From the NCBI GenBank assembly GCA_031258625.1, contig JAIRMO010000169.1, positions 1 to 21,422 on the forward strand: a stretch of DNA of 21,422 bases. The letters run 5' to 3'. The position numbers and the translations under genes are program-made. The notes under the pieces are model-generated. The model saw nothing but the letters and a program-made list of their open reading frames with translations, did not search any database and was not told the DNA's origin. Position 1 is the first letter of the stretch, and each line of letters opens with the position of its first letter. This document shows positions 6,221-12,901 of this stretch, piece by piece. Origin of the DNA: Spirochaetaceae bacterium. GTDB taxonomy: Bacteria; Spirochaetota; Spirochaetia; Treponematales; Breznakiellaceae.

Positions 6221-6865
6221 TCAATCGGCCAGTAATTCCCGGGCAAGGGCGCTTATTTTTTGGCGCAGCCTGCTCGTCCGCGATTTTACGGCGCTTAAAC
6301 TCATGTTGAGCCGGGCCGCCACTTCTTTAAGGGGATATTTTTTCCGGAACGCGAGTTCCAGAATACGCTCGTCGAAGGGTTTGAGCCGTTTCCGTATTTC
6401 GCCGGCGGCCCGGTCTATGGCCTTTTCTTCGGCGATCCGGTCTTCCTCCCTGGTTATGTTCCCGGCGATGATACGGTCCACCGGCGCTTCTTCACCGGTG
6501 TCTTCAGGGCCTCCGAAGGGCGGGGCGAATGTTTTGCGTTCCCTCCGCAGGGAAGCGGCGTACTGTTTGGAGATGTGGCCCGCGGTTTTATAGAGCCACC
6601 CCCCTATCCGGTCATAATCTTTGAGGCTGCCCATGCGCTCATACAAAACAAGAAAAATATCCTGGGTACAATCCTCGGCGAGGCTCCGGTTACCCCCCAG
6701 GGCATAGGCGCAAAATTTGAGTATTTTTTCGTAATACCGCCGGACGATGCCGGTAAAGGCGGCGTAAGACTCCGTTTCCGGCCGGGTCTCTTTTGTAAAG
6801 CCGGCTTCCTGTTCATCACGGGCCTTTGGTTTGTGTTCGATTCGGTTTTCAAGGTCGAGTTCCAT
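6221..6865 (-). CDS. ECF-type RNA polymerase sigma factor
   Basis: The 214-residue protein has a sigma region 2 at about 35-105 (FTGIVRRYYEKILKFCAYAL, then AEDCTQDIFLVLYERMG and WLYKTAGHISKQY). Region 4 is at about 155-208, with the helix-turn-helix YPLKEVAARLNMSLSAVKSR. There is no region 1 or 3, as expected for an ECF factor. Both ends fit the family length. The start overlaps the last 17 bases of the ABC ATPase gene and has no clear ribosome-binding site, so translation is probably coupled to it. The start could in principle lie slightly downstream at a non-ATG codon. Being embedded in the transporter operon, it probably controls this operon and perhaps other envelope genes, with the downstream membrane protein as its partner. 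Confidence 0.92.
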   Translation of the reverse strand: MELDLENRIEHKPKARDEQEAGFTKETRPETESYAAFTGIVRRYYEKILKFCAYALGGNRSLAEDCTQDIFLVLYERMGSLKDYDRIGGWLYKTAGHISKQYAASLRRERKTFAPPFGGPEDTGEEAPVDRIIAGNITREEDRIAEEKAIDRAAGEIRKRLKPFDERILELAFRKKYPLKEVAARLNMSLSAVKSRTSRLRQKISALARELLAD

Positions 6866-7556
6866 GGCCGGTGGGGTTTAAGGCGGTATGGGGCAGAAGA
6901 TTCCCCCCGTCCATCGAATAGGTCTTGTCCCCGTAATTGAGGGTATCAAGCTCGTGGGTAACCATAAGTACCGCCGTCCCTTCCCCGGCGATACGGCTGA
7001 ACAACCCCATGATCTCCGCCGTGGTCTCCACATCGAGGTCTCCGGTCGGCTCATCGGCGATGAGGAGCCGGGGATTGTTGATGAGGGAACGGGCAATGGC
7101 TACCCGCCGCATTTCTCCACCCGAGAGTTCCCGGGGATACGATGCCGCCAGGCGGCTTATTCCCACTTTTTCAAGCAGGGTAAACGCCCTTCCCTCCACG
7201 TCCCCCTCCCGCTTAAACAGAAACCAGGGGATGCACACATTGTCGAAGACGGTAAAGTTGGAGAGGAGGCTTTGCCCCTGGGGGACATAGCCGATTTTTT
7301 CGTTTCGCAAAAACGAAATATCTTTATCCTGTAAACCGTAGATGTCCTGCCCTTCAAAAAGTACCGATCCTTGAGTCGGATTGAGTAGTCCCGCGCCCAT
7401 GTTAAGCAGGGTGGTTTTCCCGCTCCCCGACCGTCCGATAATGCTGATAAAATCCCCCGGCTCGATAGACAGGCTGACGCGGGTTACCGCGTTAAAAGCC
7501 CTCCCTCCCCGTTTGTACGCCTTCGTTAATCCCCGCAATTCCAGTAATCCCATCAT
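6849..7556 (-). CDS. ABC transporter ATPase, LolD/MacB family
   Basis: The 235-residue ATPase has every motif: Walker A GRSGSGKTT (41-49), Q-loop Gln93 (VPQGQS), signature LSGGE (144-148), Walker B LLIADEPT (164-171) with Glu169, D-loop GDLD and H-loop His201 (MVTHE). The length and the YVPQGQSLLSNFTVFDNV segment fit the LolD/MacB/FtsE-type group, which powers mechanotransmission-type transporters rather than classic importers. The start ATG at 7556 overlaps the stop of the upstream permease gene (ATGA); a second ATG follows at 7553. The 3' end overlaps the sigma factor gene by 17 bp. The pairing with two FtsX-type permeases upstream defines the complex. Confidence 0.95.
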   Translation of the reverse strand: MMGLLELRGLTKAYKRGGRAFNAVTRVSLSIEPGDFISIIGRSGSGKTTLLNMGAGLLNPTQGSVLFEGQDIYGLQDKDISFLRNEKIGYVPQGQSLLSNFTVFDNVCIPWFLFKREGDVEGRAFTLLEKVGISRLAASYPRELSGGEMRRVAIARSLINNPRLLIADEPTGDLDVETTAEIMGLFSRIAGEGTAVLMVTHELDTLNYGDKTYSMDGGNLLPHTALNPTGHGTRP

Positions 7557-8764
7557 TCACCCTCCCGCATGGTAAAATACGTTTCCGCCCGGCTGATTTG
7601 GAACGCCGAATAAAGCGAAGCCAGGGGCCCCACCAAAACCGAAAGAAAGAGGCTTCCCAAAACCAGGGGGATAATGTGGAGCGGCGGCGCGTCAAGATAG
7701 GGCAGTTCAAGCCCCTCGCTGATCAAGGCGCTGAAAGGAAAAACCACAAGGCTGGCGAGGAGTATCCCCGCGGCGCCGCCGGCAATACCGGCAAGGGAAG
7801 ATTCGCTTAACACCATGCCGATAAGTTTCTTCCTTGTGGCCCCGAGAATCCGCAGCAGGGCGAATTCCTTTTTCCGTTCGTGGATGGTTCCCGAAAAAAC
7901 CGCCGCCAGAATGATAACCGCCAGGATCCAAACCACAACAAAAAAAACATATATATACGAAACAAGGCCGGACAGCGTAGCGGCAAGGGTTGAAAAAATA
8001 CCCTGGGAAACCAAAACTTCCACGCCCTTATTTTCCCGCCCTATCGTATGGGCAACCAGTGAAGGAACTTCCGAAGGATCAACCTTGGCTAAAACGGCTG
8101 AAATGATTCCGTCTCCCTGCTTGTCCGCCAAAAAATTGTATTTTTCCTCATGCGCCCGGTCAATAAGCTGCCGCATCGTGTTCATGGTCATAAAAACCGA
8201 CGTGTCAAAACCGCTGGCGCTGGTTGAAAGCTGGGCCGCCACGGGGTATTCATGGTTGAATAATTGAATGGTTCCATTGGGGCGAAGCGTAATCCGGCTG
8301 CCGACGACCACCTGTCCGTCTTCCACAGTCGCGCGGCGTTTTTCCGCGATCCAGGGCTGGACAACAAAATCCGTTGCCGGATCATAGGCGATAAGCTGCA
8401 CGGCGGCGTCGCAGCATTCGGTGGAAAGGGAAGCAAGGAAAAACTGAGGTGAGGCGCAGGCGACACCCTTGGTCCCGGCGATTTTGTCGGTGATACCGGC
8501 GTTAAAATAGAAATAGCCGGCTCCCCCCTGGAGCAAGAGGGATTGGGCCTTTTCAGAGGCCCCCTCGGGAACCACCATCAGATCCGCGCCGAAACGCCTG
8601 GTCATGGTGGATAGACCCTGGCGAAGATTCAGGGTGAGGATGGACCCGCCGAATAACGTAAAGGCAAGAACCGCTACCACAACCACCAGACAGGCGGTAC
8701 GAACCGGTTTGGCCTTGAGGTTTTCCAGTGATAACGCGCCGGTATTCAGTATCTTTTTCCCCAT
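7553..8764 (-). CDS. FtsX/MacB-type ABC permease, second copy
   Basis: The start at 8764 (MGKKILNTG) is chosen by the AGGGGGA ribosome-binding site at 8770-8775 and by alignment with the upstream paralogue; the open frame extends to 9055 only through intergenic repeat sequence. The 403-residue protein has one N-terminal membrane segment (about 23-45, within KPVRTACLVVVVAVLAFTLF). A large extracytoplasmic domain (about 46-255) follows, then three C-terminal membrane segments with the FtsX core HERKKEFALLRILGATRKKL. The extracytoplasmic part carries ACASPQFFLASLSTECCDAA and IAYDPATDFVVQPW. The neighbouring Cys-Cys pair recalls permeases encoded beside FTR1/P19 iron-uptake genes in other bacteria. 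It overlaps the ATPase gene by 4 bp. Full-length similarity to the next gene shows a tandem duplication. Confidence 0.9.
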   Translation of the reverse strand: MGKKILNTGALSLENLKAKPVRTACLVVVVAVLAFTLFGGSILTLNLRQGLSTMTRRFGADLMVVPEGASEKAQSLLLQGGAGYFYFNAGITDKIAGTKGVACASPQFFLASLSTECCDAAVQLIAYDPATDFVVQPWIAEKRRATVEDGQVVVGSRITLRPNGTIQLFNHEYPVAAQLSTSASGFDTSVFMTMNTMRQLIDRAHEEKYNFLADKQGDGIISAVLAKVDPSEVPSLVAHTIGRENKGVEVLVSQGIFSTLAATLSGLVSYIYVFFVVVWILAVIILAAVFSGTIHERKKEFALLRILGATRKKLIGMVLSESSLAGIAGGAAGILLASLVVFPFSALISEGLELPYLDAPPLHIIPLVLGSLFLSVLVGPLASLYSAFQISRAETYFTMREGE

Positions 8765-8810
8765 GATTATCCCCCTGTATATTATATATCCTATAGTTAT
8801 ACTAGGGATA

Positions 8811-8839
8811 TTTCTATATACAATCCGTTTTCTTGTCAA
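8811..8839 (-). promoter_or_regulatory. Possible internal promoter before the second permease gene
   Basis: On the minus strand a perfect TTGACA (8834-8839) is followed by TATAGA with 15-bp spacing or TAGAAA with 17-bp spacing. The -10 match is poor. Just downstream, ATATCCCTAGT and ACTATAGGATAT form an imperfect inverted repeat that could be an operator. Confidence 0.35.
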
Positions 8840-8856
8840 GGGGCATTTGGATGTTT

Positions 8857-8925
8857 CCAGTAATTCAAAGTTTAAAGAGGCATAAAGAAAAAAGTAAAAA
8901 TTACCGCAAAAAAGGGGAACGTTCC
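8857..8925 (+). repeat. Dispersed intergenic repeat, uninterrupted copy
   Basis: The stretch from CCAGTAATTCAAAGTTTAAA to GGGGAACGTT matches two separated blocks near 16402-16432 and 16563-16596. There the same sequence is split by a hairpin insertion. It lies in the 287-bp gap between the two permease genes. Confidence 0.7.
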
Positions 8926-9051
8926 GGGATGTTTCAAATAGTACAGCTCCTTGGTTTCTCGAATTTTCGGCCCCGGAGATGGCGCCTGCGGCGGCTAATG
9001 GGGGGCTAACACACATCACATAACGTTCCGATGGCGTAAAAAGTCCTCCCC

Positions 9052-10275
9052 TCATTCACCCTCCCGCATGGTAAAATACGTTTCCGCCCGGCTGATCCGC
9101 AGCGCCGCGTAGAGTGAAGCCAGGGGGCCCGCCAGAACCGAAAGAGCAAGACTTCCCAGGGCGAGCAGGACAATGTGGAGCAGCGGCGCGTCAAGATAGG
9201 GCAGTTCAAGCCCTTCGCTTATCAGGGTACTGAAGGGAAAGATCACCATGCTTGCCAAAAGGATCCCCGCGGTGCCGCCGGCAATGCCGGCAATGGCCGA
9301 TTCGCCTAACACCATACCGGCCAGCTTTCCCCGGGTGGCGCCGAGGATCCGTAACACGGCGAATTCTTTTTTTCGTTCGTGAACGGAACCTGAAAATACC
9401 GCCGCCAATACGACAAGCGCCAATACCCAGAGTACGAGGGAAAAAAGGTGAATATACGCCGTCAGTCCCGCAAGGGTTTCGGAGATACCGGAAAATATGC
9501 TCTGGGAAACGACGACATCCACCCCGGCGTTTTCCCGGCCTATGGTTTGGGCAAGCCGCGCCGGCGGAGCCGACGGGCCGGCCTTTGCCAAAACCACCGA
9601 AACCGCCCCCCGCCGCATTTCCTTTTCCTGGGCCGTCAGAAAGTCATAGCCTTCCGTCCGGGCGCGGCCGATAAGGAGCCGCATGGTATTCATGGTCATA
9701 AAAATCGAGGTATCAAGCCCGCTGGCGCTTCTTGAAAGCCGGGCCGCTACCGGATAACTATGTCCCAAAAGCCTGACGGTGTCGTCCGGACGGATCGCGA
9801 TCCGGCTGCCGGCCACGACCTGTCCGTCTCCCACCGTATTATTATATTTCTCAGCCATCCATGGTTGGATGACAAAATCCGTTTCGGGGTCATAGGCGAT
9901 AAGCTGTACCATGGCGTCACAGCACTCCTCCGCAAGGGAAGTGAGAAAGAATTGCGGGCTGGCGCAGGCGACACCCTCTGTCCGGGCCACACGGTCGACG
10001 ATCGCCTTGTCAAAGTAAAAATAACTGATCGCCCCGCGCAGCAGGATTGACTGGGCTTTTTCGGAAGTTCCCGCGGGAACCACCATCAGGTCCGCCCCAA
10101 AACGCTTGGTCATGGCGGCTAAACCCTGCCGGAGATTCAACGCGAGGATAGACCCGCCAAAAAGCGTAAACGCCAGAATCGCCGCTACCACCACAAGGCA
10201 GGCGGTACGAACAGGCTTTGCCTTTAAATTCTCAAGGGACAATAAACCGGTGTTCAAACTTCTTTTTTTCGTCAT
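9052..10275 (-). CDS. FtsX/MacB-type ABC permease, first copy
   Basis: The start at 10275 (MTKKRSLNTG) has AAGGAG 7 nt upstream; an earlier in-frame ATG at 10296 lacks one. The 407-residue product has a membrane segment at about 24-46, a MacB-type extracytoplasmic domain (about 47-260) and three C-terminal membrane segments around the HERKKEFAVLRILGATRGKL core. Cys104 (ACASPQFF) and the pair Cys118-Cys119 (EECCDA) precede DPETDFVIQPWM (129-140), a signature shared with the downstream copy. The two permeases probably form a heterodimer with the ATPase. The C-termini are identical (SRAETYFTMREGE), and even the ATGA after the stop is kept. In the first copy, however, no ATPase gene follows, only intergenic repeat. 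Confidence 0.9.
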   Translation of the reverse strand: MTKKRSLNTGLLSLENLKAKPVRTACLVVVAAILAFTLFGGSILALNLRQGLAAMTKRFGADLMVVPAGTSEKAQSILLRGAISYFYFDKAIVDRVARTEGVACASPQFFLTSLAEECCDAMVQLIAYDPETDFVIQPWMAEKYNNTVGDGQVVAGSRIAIRPDDTVRLLGHSYPVAARLSRSASGLDTSIFMTMNTMRLLIGRARTEGYDFLTAQEKEMRRGAVSVVLAKAGPSAPPARLAQTIGRENAGVDVVVSQSIFSGISETLAGLTAYIHLFSLVLWVLALVVLAAVFSGSVHERKKEFAVLRILGATRGKLAGMVLGESAIAGIAGGTAGILLASMVIFPFSTLISEGLELPYLDAPLLHIVLLALGSLALSVLAGPLASLYAALRISRAETYFTMREGE

Positions 10276-10315
10276 CACGGTCTCCTTTGAACACATAATC
10301 CTACTAAGTTAGTCC

Positions 10316-10344
10316 AGTATTACAAAAAAGAACCGTTATGTCAA
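10316..10344 (-). promoter_or_regulatory. Sigma-70-like promoter of the transporter/sigma operon
   Basis: On the minus strand TTGACA (10339-10344) is separated by 17 bp from AATACT (10316-10321). This is preceded by TG (extended -10), and TAATAC at 16 bp is an alternative. It lies about 40 bp before the ATG at 10275. The palindrome ACTAA-C-TTAGT directly downstream could be a repressor site. Confidence 0.55.
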
Positions 10345-10422
10345 TGTTTTTTCAGTAAGGCTTTCCCAAAACTTCAGTTTTTGGGAGACAAGCGCTGCTT
10401 GTCCGGCAATATCGGGAATGAG

Positions 10423-10454
10423 CAAAAATGAAGAACCCAGGAGCAAACTCCTGG
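10423..10454 (-). terminator. Intrinsic terminator after brnTA
   Basis: On the minus strand CCAGGAG, TTTG and CTCCTGG form a 7-bp hairpin (10437-10454) followed by the T-rich GTTCTTCATTTTT. It is about 70 bp downstream of the brnA stop. Two further hairpins follow at 10387-10403 and 10364-10386. Confidence 0.55.
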
Positions 10455-10520
10455 CTAGGACCATCGCCTTCCAATCACGGTTTCTCTGTCGTTTTCCGGA
10501 GATAGGCCGAGGGATGGGCT

Positions 10521-10850
10521 TTAATGGATCTTTGAAAGTATCTCCGGGTTATCCGCCACGTAGTTCAATACATCGGCCATAATGCCGGTGTAGCCTTTCC
10601 CCAGGGCCTTGTATTTTGCCAGCACCTCCGGCATGATCCTGATAGTAACAGCGGGCTTTATGCGCCGCCTGTTTTGACGTAACTCCCTCGCCTTTGCCGC
10701 GAACTCCGCTAGGGCTTCCGGTGTGGAAGGCGGGCAATCGGGATCGTAGACCGGGTGTTTCTTTGCCTCTTTCACGGCGGCCCGTATTTCTTTTACCTGT
10801 TCTTTAGTCGGCTTTTGACCATCCCTTACGGTTACTTTCATCATGTCCAT
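10521..10850 (-). CDS. brnA: BrnA family antitoxin
   Basis: The 109-residue protein has the BrnA pattern: HPVYDPDCPPSTPEALAEF (about 32-50), a basic hinge RQNRRRIKPAVTIRI and the C-terminal DNA-binding part MPEVLAKYKALGKGYTGIMADVLNYV. The start at 10850 has GAGGAG 5 nt upstream and lies inside the end of the toxin gene (47-bp overlap), so expression is coupled. In known systems BrnA neutralises BrnT and represses the operon through its ribbon-helix-helix-like domain. The C-terminus here is about average length. Confidence 0.88.
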   Translation of the reverse strand: MDMMKVTVRDGQKPTKEQVKEIRAAVKEAKKHPVYDPDCPPSTPEALAEFAAKARELRQNRRRIKPAVTIRIMPEVLAKYKALGKGYTGIMADVLNYVADNPEILSKIH

Positions 10851-11118
10851 AATAACTCCTCTTTTCCGGCCCCTTTGCGGGCCGTGCCGATATTAAGCGC
10901 GTTTTATCTCCGTGTTCCGTGTAGACAACAAACAATACCTTGTCCACCATGCCCAGAGTTTGCCATCGTTCTTCCCCGGATATATTGCCTTTACTGTCGT
11001 CGTGGCGTTCTATCCGCATAGGGTCGGCAAAGACAAGGGCGGCGGTTGCCAAGTGGACTTTGTGCGCCTTCCAGTTTTTTTCTTCTTTCTCGGGATCAAA
11101 TTCTATTTCCCTTGTCAT
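10804..11118 (-). CDS. brnT: BrnT family ribonuclease toxin
   Basis: This 104-residue protein matches BrnT: an N-terminal EIEFDPEKEEKNWKAHKVHL (the D-P-x-K-x-x-x-N-x-x-K-H motif), then ALVFADPMRIERHDD, GEERWQTLGMV and the closing LISARPAKGPEKRSYY. BrnT folds like RelE and cleaves RNA to halt translation; the arginines and lysines of the final block are typical of the active region. No ribosome-binding site precedes the ATG at 11118. A promoter -10 box ends 5 nt before it, so the mRNA may be leaderless. The last 15 codons overlap brnA and may be longer than in typical BrnT. Confidence 0.9.
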   Translation of the reverse strand: MTREIEFDPEKEEKNWKAHKVHLATAALVFADPMRIERHDDSKGNISGEERWQTLGMVDKVLFVVYTEHGDKTRLISARPAKGPEKRSYYGHDESNRKGWSKAD

Positions 11119-11123
11119 ATTTT

Positions 11124-11153
11124 ATTGTAATACTTTTTTGTATTCATTGTCAA
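11124..11153 (-). promoter_or_regulatory. brnTA promoter with overlapping palindrome
   Basis: On the minus strand TTGACA (11148-11153) and TACAAT (11124-11129) are 18 bp apart. Between them lies the palindrome AATAC-N6-GTATT (11129-11144), which overlaps the -10 box edge and is a good candidate BrnA operator. Transcription would begin at or within a base or two of the ATG. Confidence 0.6.
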
Positions 11154-11275
11154 GGACTTTTGAAGGTTTTTTCAGATGAGCCCTGCCGGGGCCGTCCCTG
11201 GCCCCTGATCCTCCCGTAAGTCGGCGGGCAAAACCCTTCGATTCCCGGCGTTTGTTTGTTAAGGGGTTGCTTTTT

Positions 11276-11348
11276 AGCCAAGACAGGGAATCGAACCCTG
11301 GACCTGCACATTACGAGTGTGCCGCTCTACCGACTGAGCCATCTTGGC
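11276..11348 (-). tRNA. tRNA-Thr (anticodon CGT)
   Basis: The minus strand folds as a complete cloverleaf: acceptor GCCAAGA with TCTTGGC, D-arm GCTC with AGTCGGTAGA loop, anticodon stem GCACA with TGTGC, loop CTCGTAA (anticodon CGT, reading ACG), and T-arm CAGGG-TTCGATT-CCCTG. The discriminator base is T. The 3' CCA is not encoded. A promoter with perfect TATAAT lies 26 bp upstream. Confidence 0.95.
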
Positions 11349-11374
11349 GGGGCCGTTTGAAACAGCTTAGAAAA

Positions 11375-11403
11375 ATTATATAGATAAAACCGGAAAAGGA
11401 CAA
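11375..11403 (-). promoter_or_regulatory. tRNA-Thr promoter
   Basis: On the minus strand TTGTCC (11398-11403) is 17 bp from a perfect TATAAT (11375-11380). The predicted start would be about 20 nt before the mature tRNA end at 11348. Confidence 0.7.
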
Positions 11404-11428
11404 GGGCAAATACGCCGCCCTGACCGGC

Positions 11429-12607
11429 CTATTTGATCAACAGCCCCGCCAGGGAAGGAATGGAAATAAAGTTTCCCACCGCTCCTCCCAGGCTGGAGAG
11501 GAAAAAAACCAACAGGGCCCGGGTGATGCGGTTCCGGTATATACCCTTGAGGCTGACGATGTCTTCGGAGATGGTTTCGGCGTCGGTAACCTTGGGCTTA
11601 CGCAGGGTGGCCTCGGTGATCCCCGAAAAAAGCCCCACCCCGATAAAAGGGTTGATGGTCGCCACCGGGGCGCCCAGGAAGGAGACCAGGATCGACAGGG
11701 GATGACCCAGGGCGATGAGGGTCCCCAGGGCGGCCAGGGAGCCGTTCCATAAAATCCACTGGAGGATCATGGTAAAACTTTTCCCGGGACCGGCGAAAAA
11801 AAATCCCGCCAGAATCAGGGCGACAAGCAGCGCCGGAAAGATCCACCCCGAGAGCTTTGAAAAAAGGGTTTGGGGCGGTATGACATTCAGTTCCGATACA
11901 TCCTCCCCCTCTTCCCCGGCGGCGATCCGTTCCAGGTGGGTCTTGAGCCCCAACATGTGCCCGGCCCCGATGATCACCGCGGATTTGGTCCCCCCGGCGG
12001 CCCAAATTTTCGCCGCCAGGTAACGATCCCGTTCGTCGATCAGGGTCTCCTTGACCGAAGGGAGATAATCCGCCCGTTCCGCCATCATACCGTCCAATTC
12101 ACTGCGGTCTTTGAGGTTCTCAATCTCCTTTTCGCTGAGTTTCTCCGTGGTCACGGCGCTGGACAAAAGGGAAGCCAGGAGCTTACATTTGCTCCACAGG
12201 CCGCAGCGGACCCAGGCCCGGCGGAGGGTGATTTGTACCTCCCGGTCACAAAACGAGTAGGGAAGCCCCAGTTCTCTGGCGGTTTCTACGGCGATTTTCA
12301 TTTCTCCCCCCGGTCTTACCCCCAGTTCCTGACCCAAACGGCGTTGAAACCCCGAAAGCACGAGGTTTGCCATAAGCAAAAACCCCTTGCCTTCCTTAAA
12401 AATCTTAACCACATCGAGTTTCTTCCAGTTTTCCTCCTGGGAAAGGGAGGCGTATCTTTCCTCGTCCAGTTCAACACAAACCATATCGGGTTTTTCTTCC
12501 CGGATAACCCGGCCTACTTCCGCGACGCTTTCTTTTGAAACATGGGCGGTTCCTACAAGAATAATTTCCCTGTCCTTAAGGGTGAGGGTCATACGGGTGT
12601 CGTTCAT
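11429..12607 (-). CDS. TraB/PrgY family membrane protein
   Basis: The 392-residue product carries the TraB family motifs: GTAHVS (19-24), VCVELDEERY (about 44-53), CDREVQITLRRAW (about 126-138) and IIGAGH with His217. The conserved Gly, His and Glu residues resemble those of the TIKI/EreA-like hydrolase fold; enterococcal TraB and PrgY act in pheromone shutdown, and the general role elsewhere is not established. Four or five membrane segments follow from about residue 262 (WIFPALLVALILAGFFFAG, LQWILWNGSLAALGTLIALG, then INPFIGVGLFSG and RALLVFFLSSLGGAVGNF). Length is normal for bacterial members. AGGAG lies close before the ATG. It is probably a single gene; the tRNA gene lies downstream. Confidence 0.9.
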   Translation of the reverse strand: MNDTRMTLTLKDREIILVGTAHVSKESVAEVGRVIREEKPDMVCVELDEERYASLSQEENWKKLDVVKIFKEGKGFLLMANLVLSGFQRRLGQELGVRPGGEMKIAVETARELGLPYSFCDREVQITLRRAWVRCGLWSKCKLLASLLSSAVTTEKLSEKEIENLKDRSELDGMMAERADYLPSVKETLIDERDRYLAAKIWAAGGTKSAVIIGAGHMLGLKTHLERIAAGEEGEDVSELNVIPPQTLFSKLSGWIFPALLVALILAGFFFAGPGKSFTMILQWILWNGSLAALGTLIALGHPLSILVSFLGAPVATINPFIGVGLFSGITEATLRKPKVTDAETISEDIVSLKGIYRNRITRALLVFFLSSLGGAVGNFISIPSLAGLLIK

Positions 12608-12701
12608 GGGTTCTCCTGCGTAATTAATAGACCGAATGTCGAGTTTATATTGGGCGCATCACCGCGACGCGGTGATCGGGCTATTCGCTCCAATTCCTCG
12701 T

Positions 12702-12734
12702 GCCCGGGGTCTGTCCCCGGGACAGACCCCGGGC
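12702..12734. repeat. REP-like 16-bp perfect inverted repeat
   Basis: GCCCGGGGTCTGTCCC (12702-12717), a single C, then its exact reverse complement (12719-12734). The arm contains GGGGTCTGTCCC, a variant of the window's core GGGGTCTGACCCC. It lies in the 280-bp gap between the TraB and TPR genes, which also has the hairpin ATCACCGC-GAC-GCGGTGAT at 12658-12676. Small frames through this region have no family resemblance. Confidence 0.75.
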
Positions 12735-12874
12735 CCTGCGGGATTTCCGCTTCTATCCCTTGCGCGTTCCGGTTAGCGGACGCCCCGGTAACCAAACGTG
12801 AAGTTCGGCCTAATAGGATCCCACGGAGGGAGGTGAAACAAAAAGCCGGTATATGGGGACGCCGGCAAGGGCTT

Positions 12875-12901
12875 TGGGGAATTTTCATCAAAAATTCCCC
12901 A
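12875..12901. other. Hairpin spanning the stop codon of the TPR gene
   Basis: TGGGGAATTTT (12875-12885), loop CATCA and AAAATTCCCCA (12891-12901) form a perfect 11-bp stem. The stop codon of the TPR lipoprotein gene (12888-12890) lies in the loop. No T-run follows. It may protect the mRNA end or act as an unusual terminator. Confidence 0.55.

Noticed and set aside
8765..9055. Upstream extension of the second permease to 9055
   Set aside because: The extension translates intergenic repeat sequence; the start at 8764 has a ribosome-binding site and aligns with the paralogue.
398..10315. Shared CCTA[CT]TA motif at 398-413, 5564-5578 (minus) and 10300-10315 near transporter genes, as a common operator
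   Set aside because: The match is short, orientation and distance differ, and the palindromic part is clear only at 10300. It is too weak to call a regulon.
11188..11205. GGGGCC/GGCCCC hairpin as a terminator of the tRNA gene
   Set aside because: No T-run follows on the minus strand and it is over 70 bp from the tRNA end.
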